Shown here one piece after another: positions 46,052-58,573 of a stretch of 64,000 bases of DNA. This DNA is from Nectonema munidae. Lineage: Eukaryota > Nematomorpha > Nectonematoida > Nectonematidae. Position numbers and translations under genes: made by a program. Each line of letters begins with the position of its first letter. Within the stretch, counting starts at the first letter, position 1. The notes beneath the pieces were generated by a model. That model saw only the letters and a list, made by a program, of their open reading frames with translations, ran no database searches and was not told the DNA's origin. The stretch is taken from NCBI GenBank assembly GCA_030549495.1, contig JAUIRK010000889.1, forward strand, positions 994,501 to 1,058,500, given 5' to 3'.

Positions 46052-47130
46052 TTGAATACGAGCCACCTGACAACCCACTTTCAAATGTCATCTCAAACCA
46101 AACGCTCTAGACAAGACAACACCACAACAACACCAAAATCGTCACAGATAATTTCAAAACACTTTGACAAATTTATTTCGGATATTGCCCTTCTAACCAA
46201 TCACTTAGTCAACTTTTACAAACTAAAATCATCCGTTTTGTTGGCACACTTTACTAAAATCGAACAACTAACTTACCCACTTAGCCCTCCTCTCTCACAC
46301 AACCCTTAAAGCCCCCTATCATCAAATCCCAGCAAAAACATCTAACCACAATCACAACCCAAATTACCAAGAGAACCGAATCCATCCTTATCTCAACACT
46401 TGCCTAAACCAAAAAATCCTTGGACCCAAAACTATCAATAATCATAACTCCCTCAGTCCACCTGAAAATAAAGCCGAGAAGTCCGATTTAAAAAAACCAT
46501 TATCACATGGAAACCAATAAATTACCAATTAACATTAAAAAAACTTGAATCTCTCCTCAAAGATCACTTTATTTTTAATTTGGGAACATCAATCAAAAAG
46601 AAACAGCAATCAACTCTCTCAAAAACAACGGCATTACCGCCAAAATCATCCCACCTACAATCCCTAATTTTGTCATTTCAGGAATCCCCATACATATCCC
46701 AACCGAAGACATAGCCACCAATTTCTCTGACGAAAACTGCTACTTAAAAAACCTTGGTTCATAAACATCCATTAGCCAGCTAGGTAAACAAAGCTTCTAC
46801 TCCTACACAATCCTTTTCCAAACAACAACCACCACACTCTTGAAACACCTATGCGAAAACCAAAAAATAATCCTCAATCACACCATTCTTCAACCTAAGC
46901 TTTTTAAGCCTCGCTTTACTCAATGCAATAACTGTCTTAAATACAATCATCCAACATCAAAATGTAAAGCCACCTCACCACATTGAAAAACTACGGCAAC
47001 ATGACATTCCATCTCCGCATGCATGTTTGCCAATGACCTTACTAAAATTGAATGCTTTAATTGCCATCAAAATCATCTTTCTACATCCAAAATTTGCCCT
47101 TTTCGTGCCCAACACATTATAAACCTACCC
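46052..47130 (+). pseudogene. LINE ORF1-like gene with CCHC knuckles
   Basis: Begins as MNTSHLTTHFQMSSQTKRSR (46052-46309), polar and Thr/Ser-rich, and continues in shifting frames. Near 46930 it has a CX2CX4HX4C knuckle (CNNCLKYNHPTSKC) and near 47060 a second Cys/His cluster (CFNCHQNHLSTSKIC). Such knuckles are typical of the nucleic acid-binding ORF1 protein of I/R1/Jockey-group LINEs. Several stops. Confidence 0.7.
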
Positions 47131-47160
47131 GACCTTCATATTCAAATCATAAACAAATAC

Positions 47161-47830
47161 ATATGCTAAACTTTCTGCATATTAATCTTAGCCACTCATC
47201 GTTAAGTTGGTCAAACCTTATTAATTTACTATCCTCCTCTTTCTATGACATTTTATCTCTTAACAAAACATATACCTCTAATTCTTCCATGACCTCCCCT
47301 ACAAATGCATACTCGCCTCTTTCACATCTCTTACACCTTTTTCCGCATATATCCTTGTCAAATCTACATTGAACTTTATTTTTCTTCCTCAGTTCTCGTC
47401 TAAGCAATATGTATTTGCCATAATTTTTTCGAATAATTTTCCTCTCCTTTTTTAGCATACTACTCCAAACCCTCCAATACTAAGGCTTTAACAAATGCCT
47501 TCACACTTTCTCTAAATCAAGCAAAAGCTCACACAGCGTCACTCTCTGCCTCTTACCATCTCATCATAAAAACTGATTACAATGCCCGATCACAATTCTG
47601 GGATCTAAAAGAAAATAGGCGCGGCGCTGAAGCATTAGATTTCACCTCGATACAAAATCTACACATATGCGACACCATAAAAAATCTAAACTTTTTTAAA
47701 ATTGTAAACAACAACATCATCTCTAACATATTGATATGCGTCAATAAACACATACAATCTCTCAAATTGAGAAATCTTCGACCAACCATCATCATTACAT
47801 CACCTCAAATTTATTTTCAATCCAGCGATA
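47161..47830 (+). pseudogene. LINE endonuclease domain
   Basis: Starts MLNFLHINLSHSSLSWSNLI, comparable to the LQINLNRS.AA.D.L opening of LINE endonucleases. It continues with YDILSLNKTYTSNSS (usual EPY replaced by KTY) and, after frame changes, TDYNARSQFWDLKENRRGAE and IQNLHICDT at about 47570-47680, the DFNA..WG..RG block. Inactive. Confidence 0.65.
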
Positions 47831-47879
47831 AACATTCCTAATACTACAATATCTGTAAAGCACACACACTGGTATACAT

Positions 47880-49343
47880 TCTTGCAGCAAATCTCCTACG
47901 AACTTCACCCGCGCTGTTTAAAAGCACCGATATCGACGCTGCTCCACTTAATCTCAATAACACGCTATCATCTTCCATGGACCACAGCGCTCACCTCACA
48001 AAAATATAATCTTTGCAAAGCTCTCACCTACTTGAGAAAGTACCCGTGGCCCTCCAACATTGCATCATACTCACAAACCAAGCACACCTACCTATGCTCC
48101 ATTAAAAAAGCGAAGCGCGATTTATGGATACATTTCACTTTTGTAAAAAATGCCTACATGTGCCCACTAATGTCCACTTGTATTTTCTCCACGGAAAAAA
48201 TATAATTTTCAATAATAAAATGAAAAAAAGTGCATAAATTATTTTTTCAAGTTTTAAAATATTTTTGAGTAGTTTCTTAATTTTTATTTGATATTAACAA
48301 ATTAATCCAATAACTTAATCCAAAACAATTACCCTTTATACCTCAACAAGTTCATTCAAAGCTATCTCAACAAACGCATACTTATCCTGCATCACAACAA
48401 CAACACTTACATAAAACAACTCTTGCTCTCTACCCCCCTCCCCAAGGCGGCTGCCTCTCAGACATTTTATGGCTTATTCTCATCAATCCACTCCTAGATC
48501 ACATTAATTCCAACTCACACTTCGCACAATGCTACTCTGACGATATTATCTTTACCTTCTCTAACGACGACCAGGAAACCCATTTGAACAACGCTACCAC
48601 CCTTTTGACGAATATTAATTCCTTAGCCTCTATAAATACAAAATTCAGTTTAACCAGAGTAAACTGAACATCAACATTTCACTAGGAAGAGAATCTTACC
48701 ACAACCCCTAGTCATGCCATCATCCACACCAATCACACCAGTAACCCAAATAAAATATCTCGGAATCATTTTTCAATCACACCTTAAATTCTCAGCACAC
48801 ATCAAAAACCTACACACTAAACTTACGCCTATCATTTTCTCCTTCAAGAAAGCCATCTCCTACAAATGGGGACTAAACCCGAAAATTTCAAAATATATTT
48901 ATACATCAATTATTTTACCCATAATTCAATATGGTATCCTCTCCTGGGGTTTCTCCCTAAAGCTGCATAACACTAGGATTATTCTCAATAAAATTCACCG
49001 TACCTGTCTCCTCACAATCACTAACGCGTATCACACCACACCTACCTCAAAACTTGAACTCCTTACACACACTCTACCAATTCTATACAAACTACACTTA
49101 ATTCTAGTAACACTATACTCGAAAACTTTCAAATCCATGAGCCTCATTCACGTTTTTACCACACCCTACTCAACTTCATCCCTTATGCTCTTATTTTACG
49201 AAACCATATGTGCCAAGTACATAACAAACCTAGCTCACTATTCCATATCATCTGAAATCCATCCCATCTTCCATTTCAACCCTTCAGATGAATTACCCTA
49301 CACATTAACCATATGCAAACATAAAACATTGCTACCAAACTAA
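47880..49343 (+). pseudogene. LINE reverse transcriptase, partial
   Basis: The linker before the RT (KYNLCKALTYLRKYPWPSNI; LCSIKKAKRDLW) is at 47990-48130. The finger part is missing. The palm resumes near 48440 with PQGGCLSDILWLILINPLLD and the active site CYSDDIIFTF (YSDD at 48533-48544, for the usual YADD). The thumb is the open frame 48714-49343 (TQIKYLGIIFQSHLKFSAHI; YTSIILPIIQYGILSWG; KIHRTCLLTITNAYHTTPTS). Frames shift between these parts. Confidence 0.85.
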
Positions 49344-49348
49344 TCAAA

Positions 49349-50260
49349 ATGCAACGCACTAATCTCCACTCACCATATAATCTTTTCATCTTTACTGACG
49401 GTTCCAAATCCTCTGCCCATGCTACTGGTGCATACGCCTTCTTTATCACCAACTCATTAACCCTCTTTTTCTATGAAGTCCTTCACACCGAAAACAACAC
49501 TTCATCTTATGAAACAGAAGCGTTAGCAATTTTAGCCGCTTGCAGCCATCTTTTAAACAACATCGAAACATATCGTCACAACTTTAGTCACATCAATCTT
49601 TACACAGACGCTCAAAACATAATTAACGATCTCAATCTCAATCATAAAATTCCGCTGTCATGTCATAGCATAGCCACCAAACTCACCCAACTCGCTCAAC
49701 ATTTCAACATCACCATCACCTGGTCTTCCGGACATTCTACATGCACCGAAAACAATTTAGTAGATCAATTATCCAAAACATTAACATCGAACACAACCTT
49801 AACCATTGTACCCTCTATCCCTCTATCCTGCATCAAATCTTCAACACACACATCCATCCTGAACAATTGGTAATCCCTCAAAATTTCTCTTCTTCTAATC
49901 AATTTTGCGAATAATAATAAAAGCATTTTTCTCGCACGCAACACAATTAGATGGTTCTCTTTTCACTGCCCAACTTATGCTTACTTTTACAAATTCAAAC
50001 TACACAACAACCCACTTTGCCGTTTTGGTTGCACAGAAATAGAAACACCAATACACATCATCCTTCTATGCCCCATTTTCAAAACATACGAACCAAACTA
50101 CTCAAATTCTGCCACTTATATTTCAATGGTATCCCCAACTCCATTTATGACTCTCTATATCACCCTTCAATTCTCCAAGAACTTTCAATCCTGATAAACA
50201 CAATAGAACCAATTCTTAAAACACACCAAAATCTTATCCCTCCATCACCCATCTCCTAAT
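49349..50260 (+). pseudogene. LINE RNase H domain and C-terminal Cys-His motif
   Basis: The open frame 49349-49873 is a ribonuclease H with all four acidic positions in place: FTDGSK (D17), SYETEALAIL (E), INLYTDAQ (D) and NNLVDQLSK (D), preceded by SSGHS. It overlaps almost directly the end of the RT frame. After a stop, about 49940-50120 encodes RWFSFHCPTYAYFYKFKL, then CRFGCTEIETPIHIILLCP, the zinc-binding tail of R1/I/LOA-type LINEs. In the family RNase H removes the RNA template during target-primed reverse transcription. Confidence 0.88.
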
Positions 50261-50869
50261 CTCATATATCACCCCTTTAATACAACACTTCTACATTTCC
50301 CTCCTTTTATTTTGCTCCTTTATAACATAACAATTAATTCGATTTCCGTCACTTAGAAACAACCAATCAAAGCCATCCAAATCATAGCAATACAGCAAGC
50401 ATATCAGCCAACGCTGGAAAGTGCTTAGAGATTTCCCTCACTCACTCACACTCTCGAACAAACTAATTATCCATTCATTCCACAATTTAAAATTTAAAAA
50501 TTCAATAGATTTAAATAATTGTTTTAAATATTTAGTAAGCTTAATATTTTTTTGCTTAAATTATATCTATTAATTGTATTAAATTATATTTTACTATAAA
50601 AGATTGAGACATTTAAGATCTGTATAAAACAATAAAAAGTAATTTTTTTGATAAATGATAGGTACTATTTGCTCTGTATGGGATGATTAAAAATTGTAGA
50701 CACCAACCAAGAAATTAAATATCTTCTAAAATCTATAAGGCTTACTGAACCCTATTAGTGCTGGGCTCAATTTATTCGCTCAAGTGCTGAGGGCGGCATA
50801 AAGTGCCCCCCTCCCCCTATTTTTCTCAGATATTAATAAGTTTTTATAAATATTTTTAATGCTACATAT

Positions 50870-51375
50870 ATATTTCAACTATGCTGAATTCAGTGGTGTT
50901 GTCTATTTTTTTTTTACCAAAATCAATCAAACCTATCAAAAAATTGATTTATATTTGACAACAAATCTCAAAAAGGAACTTTTTATTTAAATAATTATAT
51001 AAAGTTTTTTACACATATATACCCATTTTCAAATATGCTGAATTCAGTGGTGGTATTCATTTTTTTTATGAAAATCAATCAAACCTGTCAAAAAATTGAT
51101 TTATATTTGACAACAAATCTCAAAAAGGAACTTTTTATTTAAATAATTATATAAAGTTTTTTACACATATATACCCATTTTCAAATATGCTGAATTCAGT
51201 GGTTGTATTCATTTTTTATGAAAATCAGTCAAACCTGTCAAAAAATTAATCTAAATGTGACAGCTCATTTCAAAAAGGACCTTTTTATCTAAATAATTAT
51301 ATAAAGTTCTTTACAGATATATACTCATTTTCAAATATGCTGAATTCAGTGGTGGTCTATTGCTGAAACAAAAAT
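50870..51375. repeat. Satellite A: ~152-bp tandem repeat, 3.3 copies
   Basis: CTGAATTCAGTGGTG begins at 50884, 51038, 51190 and 51340, periods of 154, 152 and 150 bp. Units share TGTCAAAAAATTGATTTATA and ACACATATATACCCATTTTC. A single diverged unit is at 62390-62545. The array ends 30 bp from the stop codon of a hAT transposase relic. Confidence 0.92.
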
Positions 51376-51405
51376 TCGAGTCGGCTAGAATTTTAGCCAA
51401 ATTTA

Positions 51406-53656
51406 TCAATCAATTTTTTTTATATCTTCTGTTTGTTTAATTATTTTAGCCCTATGAACGCTTTGCATACAAAGACCTGAAAGACGTTCATCGCTCATTG
51501 TTGATCTAAGACAAGTTTTGATTTTGCGCATAGTACTGAAGGATCTTTCAATACTACAAGTTGTTGCAGGCAGTGTTAATGCGATAAGAAAAGACTTTTG
51601 AACAGCCGGGAACAGATTTGGTAACAAATCAATTAAAGATTGATGTTTGTCATCAAGTATGTCATCTTTGTAACAATCATACCATGATAGAGCTTCTTCA
51701 ATTAGGTTGTCAATTTGGTAAACTTTTTGTATTGATGCAAGTACATCTTTGAAATCTTTCCTTTTTCTCTCTTTCATATCGGTAGGGTGCATAACGAAAA
51801 TTCTAAAATATGATTTGTTACTATCATCGAATCGAAGTTGAAGTGATTGAATTAATGAGTCCATATACGGAATGTAAATGTTACGGCAATAATATTCTTC
51901 TATTGAATCTCCTACATTTGATCTGTGTTTTTGACATTAACAAATTCTAGGCGTTTTGAACTGTATGCCGTGTCTTTCTATAATGGCTTTGACATCACTG
52001 AGTATATCTTCTTCAAAAACGCTTTCAGCTGAATCTCGGTGGTTTTCCAAGATCTTTATCAAATTACAAATGTGGTCTTGAACGTCCAGCAGGTTTATGT
52101 TTACAGACTGTAACTTCTGGGTAACTGGTACCAACATGGATAAATACTTCGAAATAATCACTAAAAAACTTGCAAGTCCCTGCTGCACATCTAAGCTGAT
52201 GAGTTGCTTGACGGGTGTTTTGTGATTCATTCATATTTGACTCTAGTTCCTCTAAAATTTCATATATATTTGAAAATTTTTGTGAGAACAAACGTATACT
52301 TTTATACTTAGAAGTCCATCTGGTTTTACTCAGTAAAGGCATATTTGGAGCCAATCTTCTGCGTCCTGTACTCTCACGAAAAAATCGAATGATTGATTTT
52401 ACTGTTCCTATTGTATTACGAATTTCTGGATGAGTTGTGGTCATGGACTACCAAATTAAGTCTATGTGATGAACAATGTACAAAAACATCCTTTGGTAAG
52501 TATTTCTGATTCTAGTTTGAACCCCATTAATTTTCCCTCCTAGTGTTGAGCACCCGTCATAACCTTGATCTAGGAGTTTATCCAGATTCAGTCCGAATTT
52601 GTTTGCTTGATGAATTATGGTGTCCGCGATTGTTTCTGAGTTCATCTTCTCAAAAGCAACAAACCCTAGAAATTCCTCACGTATAAGAGCTGAATACAAC
52701 TTTTTTTGTCAAATTCAACAAATCGTACACCAATCGAAAGTTGTTCAGTCCCTGATATGTCAACTGTTTCATCTGCTAAAATAGAAAATCCAACAGAGCT
52801 ATTGACATCCCTTACGATGCTTTCTCTCACGACTTCTTCACTCAAATTAATGAGCTCATTTTGTATACGAACTGAAATATATTTAGAGTTCTTGCTGCAT
52901 GTGTCCATGTGATTTTTTAAAAGAGTATCGCCGGCCCCTATTCTGAAGTTTAGAAGGTCACGAAAGTTGCCGGCTGTGTTATCTTTTCCTCTCAACGCAA
53001 TATCATGGCAACAGCAAAACAAAATACTGGATAAGATTGATGAAAGTTTTTCACGATTTTTTGTCACTGCAAGGCCAACTGATTTATCTATTTTACTCTT
53101 TATATTGAGCTCTGGTTTTTCCATCATTTTAATGAAATTATTTGCATCTTGAACTGAGCCTCTATGCCAATGTGATTTAGAATGATTCTTAGCACTTGCA
53201 TGTAAGTCCTTATATTTGGTGAAGGGTTTTAGAATGAAACCACCCATCAATCCTTTCTGAACTGGCTGTGAAAATAATAGGCAAAATTTACAAAAAGCTC
53301 CTTTTAAATAACTTGAATAAGCCAGCCATGGAGTATATTGACTAATCCATTGATGATGGAAACTGCGGGAACTCTTAGAATCTTTTTTATAATTGTAATT
53401 TATGTCCGAAGGAGTATATGTGTTAATAAAACCTGATACTTTTTCTCATCTGTCAGAGTTTGAATGCTGTTAACATAAAAGCCTATGTCCATCGATAGAT
53501 GTCCATCGGATGAAAGTCTTCAATATTTATCGACGTTGTTTATTCTGTTTGTGAACTTTCAGCTCCTTTTAATTGAATTTCAGATGAACTTTCTTTGTCC
53601 TCAACATTTTCAGTATTTTCTAATTTTTGTTTTTTGAAAAAATTTCTTATATCCAT
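51406..53656 (-). pseudogene. hAT transposase, ZMYM1/TTF-type, nearly complete
   Basis: On the minus strand the order is complete. MDIRNFFKKQKLENTEN starts at 53656, then a TTF-type zinc-finger region (about 53330-53250). The DUF4371 part (53250-52666: MGGFILKPFTKYKDLHASAK; FSILADETVDISGTEQLSIG) has the first catalytic block ADET. Next is LLDQGYDGCSTLGGKINGVQ (52699-52448). The insertion domain follows (SKTRWTSKYKSIRLFSQKFS). The dimerisation region is LTLPATTCSIERSFSTMRKI and LRSTMSDERLSGLCMQSVHR (51864-51406). Four or more frame changes make it inactive. Family members include domesticated ZMYM1; this copy is plainly transposon-like. Confidence 0.9.
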
Positions 53657-53907
53657 TTTTAAAATCTAAAGTAAAAATTTTAAACTCGATAAAAATAATC
53701 AAAAGTAAAAATTTGAAATCCGATGTTTTTATACTAATACCGAAAATGTTGAATATCAAACAAAAAAAAAGAACAAACTGGTATCTTGTGGAAAACAGTG
53801 TTAATGAAAAGAAAAAATAAGTAGATATGGTACTGGGATGGGAAAGGAATAAAAATATATAATTGTATTACATCACCTGTCATATTACTTCCGATGTATA
53901 TATAGAT

Positions 53908-54306
53908 CAGGGGTCGGGAACCTATGGCTCGCGAGCCAGACATGGCTCTTTTGATGACTGCATCTGGCTCTCAGATAAATTAGGTGGCCTTCAGGATAAA
54001 GGAAGGTATTGCGATAATGCTTATCCTTCTTGCCAATTCTACACTCTCTTAATTTCGTCATCATTACGAATCACGACGACACAGATAAAGCTGATGATGA
54101 TGCAGACTTTGCTTATCAATAAATAACTTCGATAAAACAATGTTGTTTAAAATAAATTCAGAGTCTTATTATACTATAAAATTGTTGGTCTTTTTTTTCC
54201 ATTTAGTTGTAATCAGTATTTAAAAATATATATGGCTCTCAGAGGATTAGATTTTTTAAATATGTGTTTTTTGGGCTCTTTTAGTCAAAAAGGTTCCCGG
54301 CCCCTG
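53908..54306. mobile_element. Non-autonomous hAT element
   Basis: Ends CAGGGGTCGGGAACC and GGTTCCCGGCCCCTG are inverted and perfect but for one base. Subterminal GGCTCGCGAGCCAGACATGG and GGGCTCTTTTAGTCAAAAAG are typical of a widespread hAT group whose ends read CAGGGGTCGGCAACC. ATAGAT is found on both flanks. Length 399 bp; the interior has no transposase. Confidence 0.88.
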
Positions 54307-54883
54307 AATAGATGTATCATTGTATATATCAATATCACCATACTATTTTTCATGATTTTTTAAAAAAATTTTGCCTCCACTTGAATTAGTATTAAAAAAT
54401 TTATTTAATAAACCAAATTTAGGTGTTTAATTCACTCAAAATTTTTCATTTTACAGTAACTTATGTAACTCGATAGGACCTCCATCTTTTTGGCTACAAA
54501 TTCGTTATCGGCTCGTAGTCTCTACGTCATATTATAATTTACAGTATGTAATTTTGCTATTCATTCTATGATGATCCTTTCTTGGTAGCTCTTTTTTCAT
54601 TAGAAATTTATATTCTTCAGTGTGTGTTTGAAAATTTTTTTATAAGGATAAAATTACTTTCTTCCTCTCTCAAAGCATTCTGATTAAAGAATCTTCTTGA
54701 TGATCTTAGACTTTTTTATCAGTATCGTGTATTTTATTATCAGGCCTGAATATTTGTCAACCAATCTCAGTTCAAAGGTTTTTTTCTGATGAATCATTCG
54801 TGATGTTCATTGTTCAATTACAAAAAGTTGTCCATGTTCTTCATCTAAAAAATTCTCTCTTTGACGCAAAAGAAAAAGATGGG
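54307..54883. other. AT-rich spacer
   Basis: Nothing recognised between the hAT MITE and the satellite B array. Confidence 0.45.
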
Positions 54884-56105
54884 CAAATTCAATTTAAATT
54901 AAAAATATCTTGATAGTGACTAAATTCTCCCATATTGGGAATTGATATATTGACAATTGGTATAAAAACATATATTTCATGTAAAATTTGAGAGAATATT
55001 TTGGGATATAGTTTTCAAACATAAACCGCAAATTAGATTGACACTAGCAGTAAAACCTCTAAATGCGAAAACTGCATCCAAAAATGAAACCATCATGATC
55101 TATTTGCTATAAAAACATACATTTCATGTAAAATTTTAATCAATATTTTTGGAAACAAATTTTAGAATTAAACGCAAATTTGATTTATACTTATAGTTTT
55201 TTTCAAATCCAAACTGCAAAAATTGAGCCCATAAATGAAACTAGCATGGTTGATTTGGTATAAAAACATATATTTCATTGTAAAATTTGAATGGATGTTT
55301 TTAGAGATAATTTTTAAAAGTAAACCGCAAATTTGATGAAAACTTATAGGTATTCTCACATTCTAAATTTAAAAAATGAGTTCAGAAATGAAAACAGCAT
55401 GGTCGATTGGTATAAAACATATATTTTATGTAAAATTTGAAGGAATGTTTTGAAGACAATTTTTAGAAGTAAACCGCAAATTTGATTAACACTTATAGGT
55501 ATTTTCACATCCTGAATGTAAAATATGAGTCCAGAAATGAAACGAGCATGATTTAGTATAAAATATATTTTATGTAAAATTTGAAGGAATGTTTTGGAGA
55601 TAATGTTTAGAAGTAAACCGCAAATTTGATTAACACTTATAGGTATTTTCAAATCCTAAATGTAAAAAATGAGTTCAGAAATGAAAACAGCATGGTCGAT
55701 TGGTATAAAACATATATTTTATGTAAAATGTGAAGAAATGTTTTTGGAGACAATTTTTAGATGTAAACGGCAAATTTGATCAACACTTATAGGTATTTTC
55801 AAATCCTATAAATGTAAAAAATGAGTCCATAAATGAAAATAGCATGACCGATTTAGTATAAAAACATATATTTTATGTAAAATTTGAAAGTATATTTTAT
55901 TAGATATATTTCTGATTAATCAAAATTTAATTGACATTTTCTAAAAAGTAGCCATGATTATTGAAAAAATTAAATATATAAAGTGTTAGGCGTTCAAAAC
56001 TGTATATAATTATAAATTTTCAAGGTAGTATATAATATAGATCCTAAGTTATAAGTTTAAATACAGATAATGTCAAAATTTTGCTGAAAAATTATCAAAT
56101 CCCTG
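54884..56105 (+). repeat. Satellite B array, left arm
   Basis: Units start GTATAAAAACATATATTTCA near 54959, 55100, 55258, 55410, 55555, 55703 and 55857, a period of 141-158 bp, with a diverged part unit before the first. Shared words: GTAAACCGCAAATTTGATTA, CACTTATAGGTATTTTC, ATGAAA.CAGCATG. The innermost ~200 bp (to 56105) is not repeated within the array but pairs with the inner part of the right arm. Minus-strand frames at 55168-55652 are repeat by-products. Confidence 0.92.
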
Positions 56106-56342
56106 CCTGGGTATCTATTAATTCCAAGTTCGTCAAAAGAATCGCTTTAAAGCCTAAACGACCAAAATTTTACAAAAGAGTAGAAGTCTGAAATTATATG
56201 GTAAATTCTCTTTAAAATTTTTTAACCCAAATCATAATACTTTATTTAAGGTTGCTGCAAACAGAAAAGATGCACTGAATAATCGGATGTAATTTTTCAT
56301 CTATTCCTATTTGAATTGATCTCTGAATGTGAATTTACCTCA

Positions 56343-58573
56343 TTATAAGAAGTTACAGTAATAACTGAAAATTGATACTAATTCCTCTTTTTCCTCCTCG
56401 TTCATGCATTCATTATATATTGCAAAAGACTCAGAAATGGAATTCTTGGCTGGTATACAAGATTTTTTAACATATGTGTAATATTTTCTTATTTTTCTCA
56501 ATAAAATTTTTCTATTTTTAAAAACTACTGTCTTCAGGATTTTTACTTTGTTTGAAATATCACATTTTTTAGAATAATTACTCAAAAAATCTCAAGACAA
56601 AGTGCAAGTAAGTACTGATTTAGAGTATTTACAGAAAATTGCTCAAATTTTTTTATAGATTTGGATTTTTATACTAAAATGCTAGAATACCTTAGTTTAA
56701 AAAATCAAAAACAGCATAAACTTACAATAAAAAAAATCATAAAATTTTATTAAACAATATAACATTCAATTAATCTTCAATGTAACTGACCAAAGCAAAG
56801 TCTAAACTTTCTTTTTTGATAATGGGTTCATCATTAAAAAATTACAGAATAATTTAGATAAAAATTATGAATATATTGAAATATACGAAAATTCAAAATT
56901 TCATTTTCTTATAAGGTGTCTTTTTTGGCAAGGCTTCAGAGCTATCTTTTGAACACATTTTGCTATCAACAATTGGTTTTGAGATGTTGTGTATTTAGCT
57001 TCATATTTAGTTTTCCAATCGTTAAAGAAATCCTTGTATTTTTTTTCTCTTTCTTCATTCGATAATTTTATCCACTGCCTGTAGTTTACTCGATATTTAA
57101 TTCCATCACCCACTAAATTATATTCTCCTTTTCCATGCAATGCGTACTTTATTTGGTTTTCTTGAAAAAGTGTTTGATCATATAACTTGCGGGTGAGTTG
57201 AAACATTTTGTTAGCCAATACACTAAATTTTTGATTACGATTCCGAATGGTTATTTTCCCAGTTTATCTGTAAATGGGAATTTTTTAAGCATGGTTCCAC
57301 AACATGTTTTTTAATAATTGAAGAATATTTATTTAGGAAATTTAAATTTTGATTTGTATTCTGGTAAAAGTTTTCAATTTTTCATTTTACCTTTTCATCA
57401 AACTCACTTAATGAATTCGAAGATGTTAGGCTGTCGGTACTAAATTTTTTATTAATAAAAGAGTTTTTTTCTTTTAGCCTCAGTTTTTGTCTTAATGTTC
57501 TTTTTATATTATCGTAAAGATGTCTCACACAAAACAACAAATGACACCTTATAGATTTAATGATAGCAAGTTCCTGAACAGATCCCATTTAAAAGTTGTT
57601 CCTGTTGAAACTTGCTTTTCAAATTATCGTTAGTACTAAAGATAAGTGTGAGAAAAAAACAGAAAATGTATTGAAGTTTGAATTAAAATGTAAAAAAACA
57701 GGTCCCATCAAAATAGGTGCTGTTTTAGTTGATCGTTTGAATAAATTTCTGTCTTGATACACTGTCACAAGTCGCATAGCAAGATCGTAAATTGAACGTT
57801 TTATCAATACCTAAAACACAACTCTTTGAATAATAAACACAATTAATCATATGGGAAATTTGTGTTTCTGTATAACAAATTACTGAGGCTTCTAAATTGT
57901 TCAGCATCTTTTATTGATTCTATGAAAATACTTTTTGCATTGGTGTTCTGAAATATTCATGAGAGATTTTTGAGTTACCGTGTATAGAAATTTTTTGTTC
58001 ATGGTACTTCCCAAGATACTCATAAAGATATTTGTTAGATATTTCAATTTGATTTCCTGGAAATTGTTCAAACCATGCCACTCTTCTTTTGTAATTTTTA
58101 TCAATTTTCAAATAGGTATAATACCGATTTAAAAAGTTCAAATCTGGTTGTTTTTCTACAGATTGAAATTTGTTTTTTACTGTTTATCCAAAAGTCCGCG
58201 ATAAATTTCTTTTTAAAAATGTGTAGGAATTATCTATATTTTCAAAGAAGAAATATTTTTTTTATCGAATTCTTCTTTCTCGTTCTATTTTTGTTTCCAT
58301 ATATAAAATGAAATACTCGCTATTTTTAAGATTATCAGGAATTTTATGTATTATATCTATACTATTGATTAGTAGTTTTGTTATTTCTGAGAATGATAAA
58401 AAATTTAATAATGTATTTTTCCTAATTTGATTCTTTTCATGGCATGTATTTTCATTTTCTATACTTTGTGTATTATTCCAATAATTGTCATCCTCCTTTT
58501 TAGAAAATTCTATTAATTTTTCTGCCGATTCATTGACTAGGCCATAATTATGATTTTGAATAACTAAAGGCAC
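56343..58573 (-). pseudogene. MULE-like transposase part of the OTU-MULE gene
   Basis: Downstream of the OTU region, the frames spell a Mutator-like DDE core. CVLGIDKTFNLRSCYAT carries the first aspartate at 57803-57805; then TAPILMGPVFLHFNSNFNTF, SVFFSHLSLVL, a GSVQEL block (57585), and CVRHLYDNIKRTL with the CxxH histidine at 57520-57522. The C-terminal part includes a helical frame 57218-56901 (MANKMFQLTRKLYDQTLF; VNYRQWIKLSNEEREKKY) and possibly 56585-56343. The set D...(D)...C-x2-H is that of MULE transposases. At least four frame changes; inactive. The transposase label rests on motif memory. Confidence 0.6.

Larger units (their letters stand above)
46010..50480 (+). mobile_element. RNase H-bearing LINE (I/R1/LOA-like), decayed
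   Basis: Reading along the plus strand gives an ORF1-like region with CCHC knuckles, an endonuclease, part of the RT, an RNase H domain and a C-terminal cysteine-histidine motif, the order found in I/R1/LOA-type LINEs. The coding strand is strikingly rich in C and A and poor in G, unlike the surrounding DNA. Stops and frame changes are frequent, and the RT finger region (about 48190-48340) is replaced by AT-rich sequence. 5' and 3' limits are set by composition and coding signal; no target duplication was found. Confidence 0.85.

Noticed and set aside
55168-55652. Two minus-strand frames with the same KIPISVNQICGLLL text
   Set aside because: They are translations of satellite B units, which also explains the repeat of the text.
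54884-56105. CRISPR-like array from regular ~150-bp repeats
   Set aside because: The whole unit is repeated with no unique spacers, and the context is eukaryotic. It is a tandem satellite.
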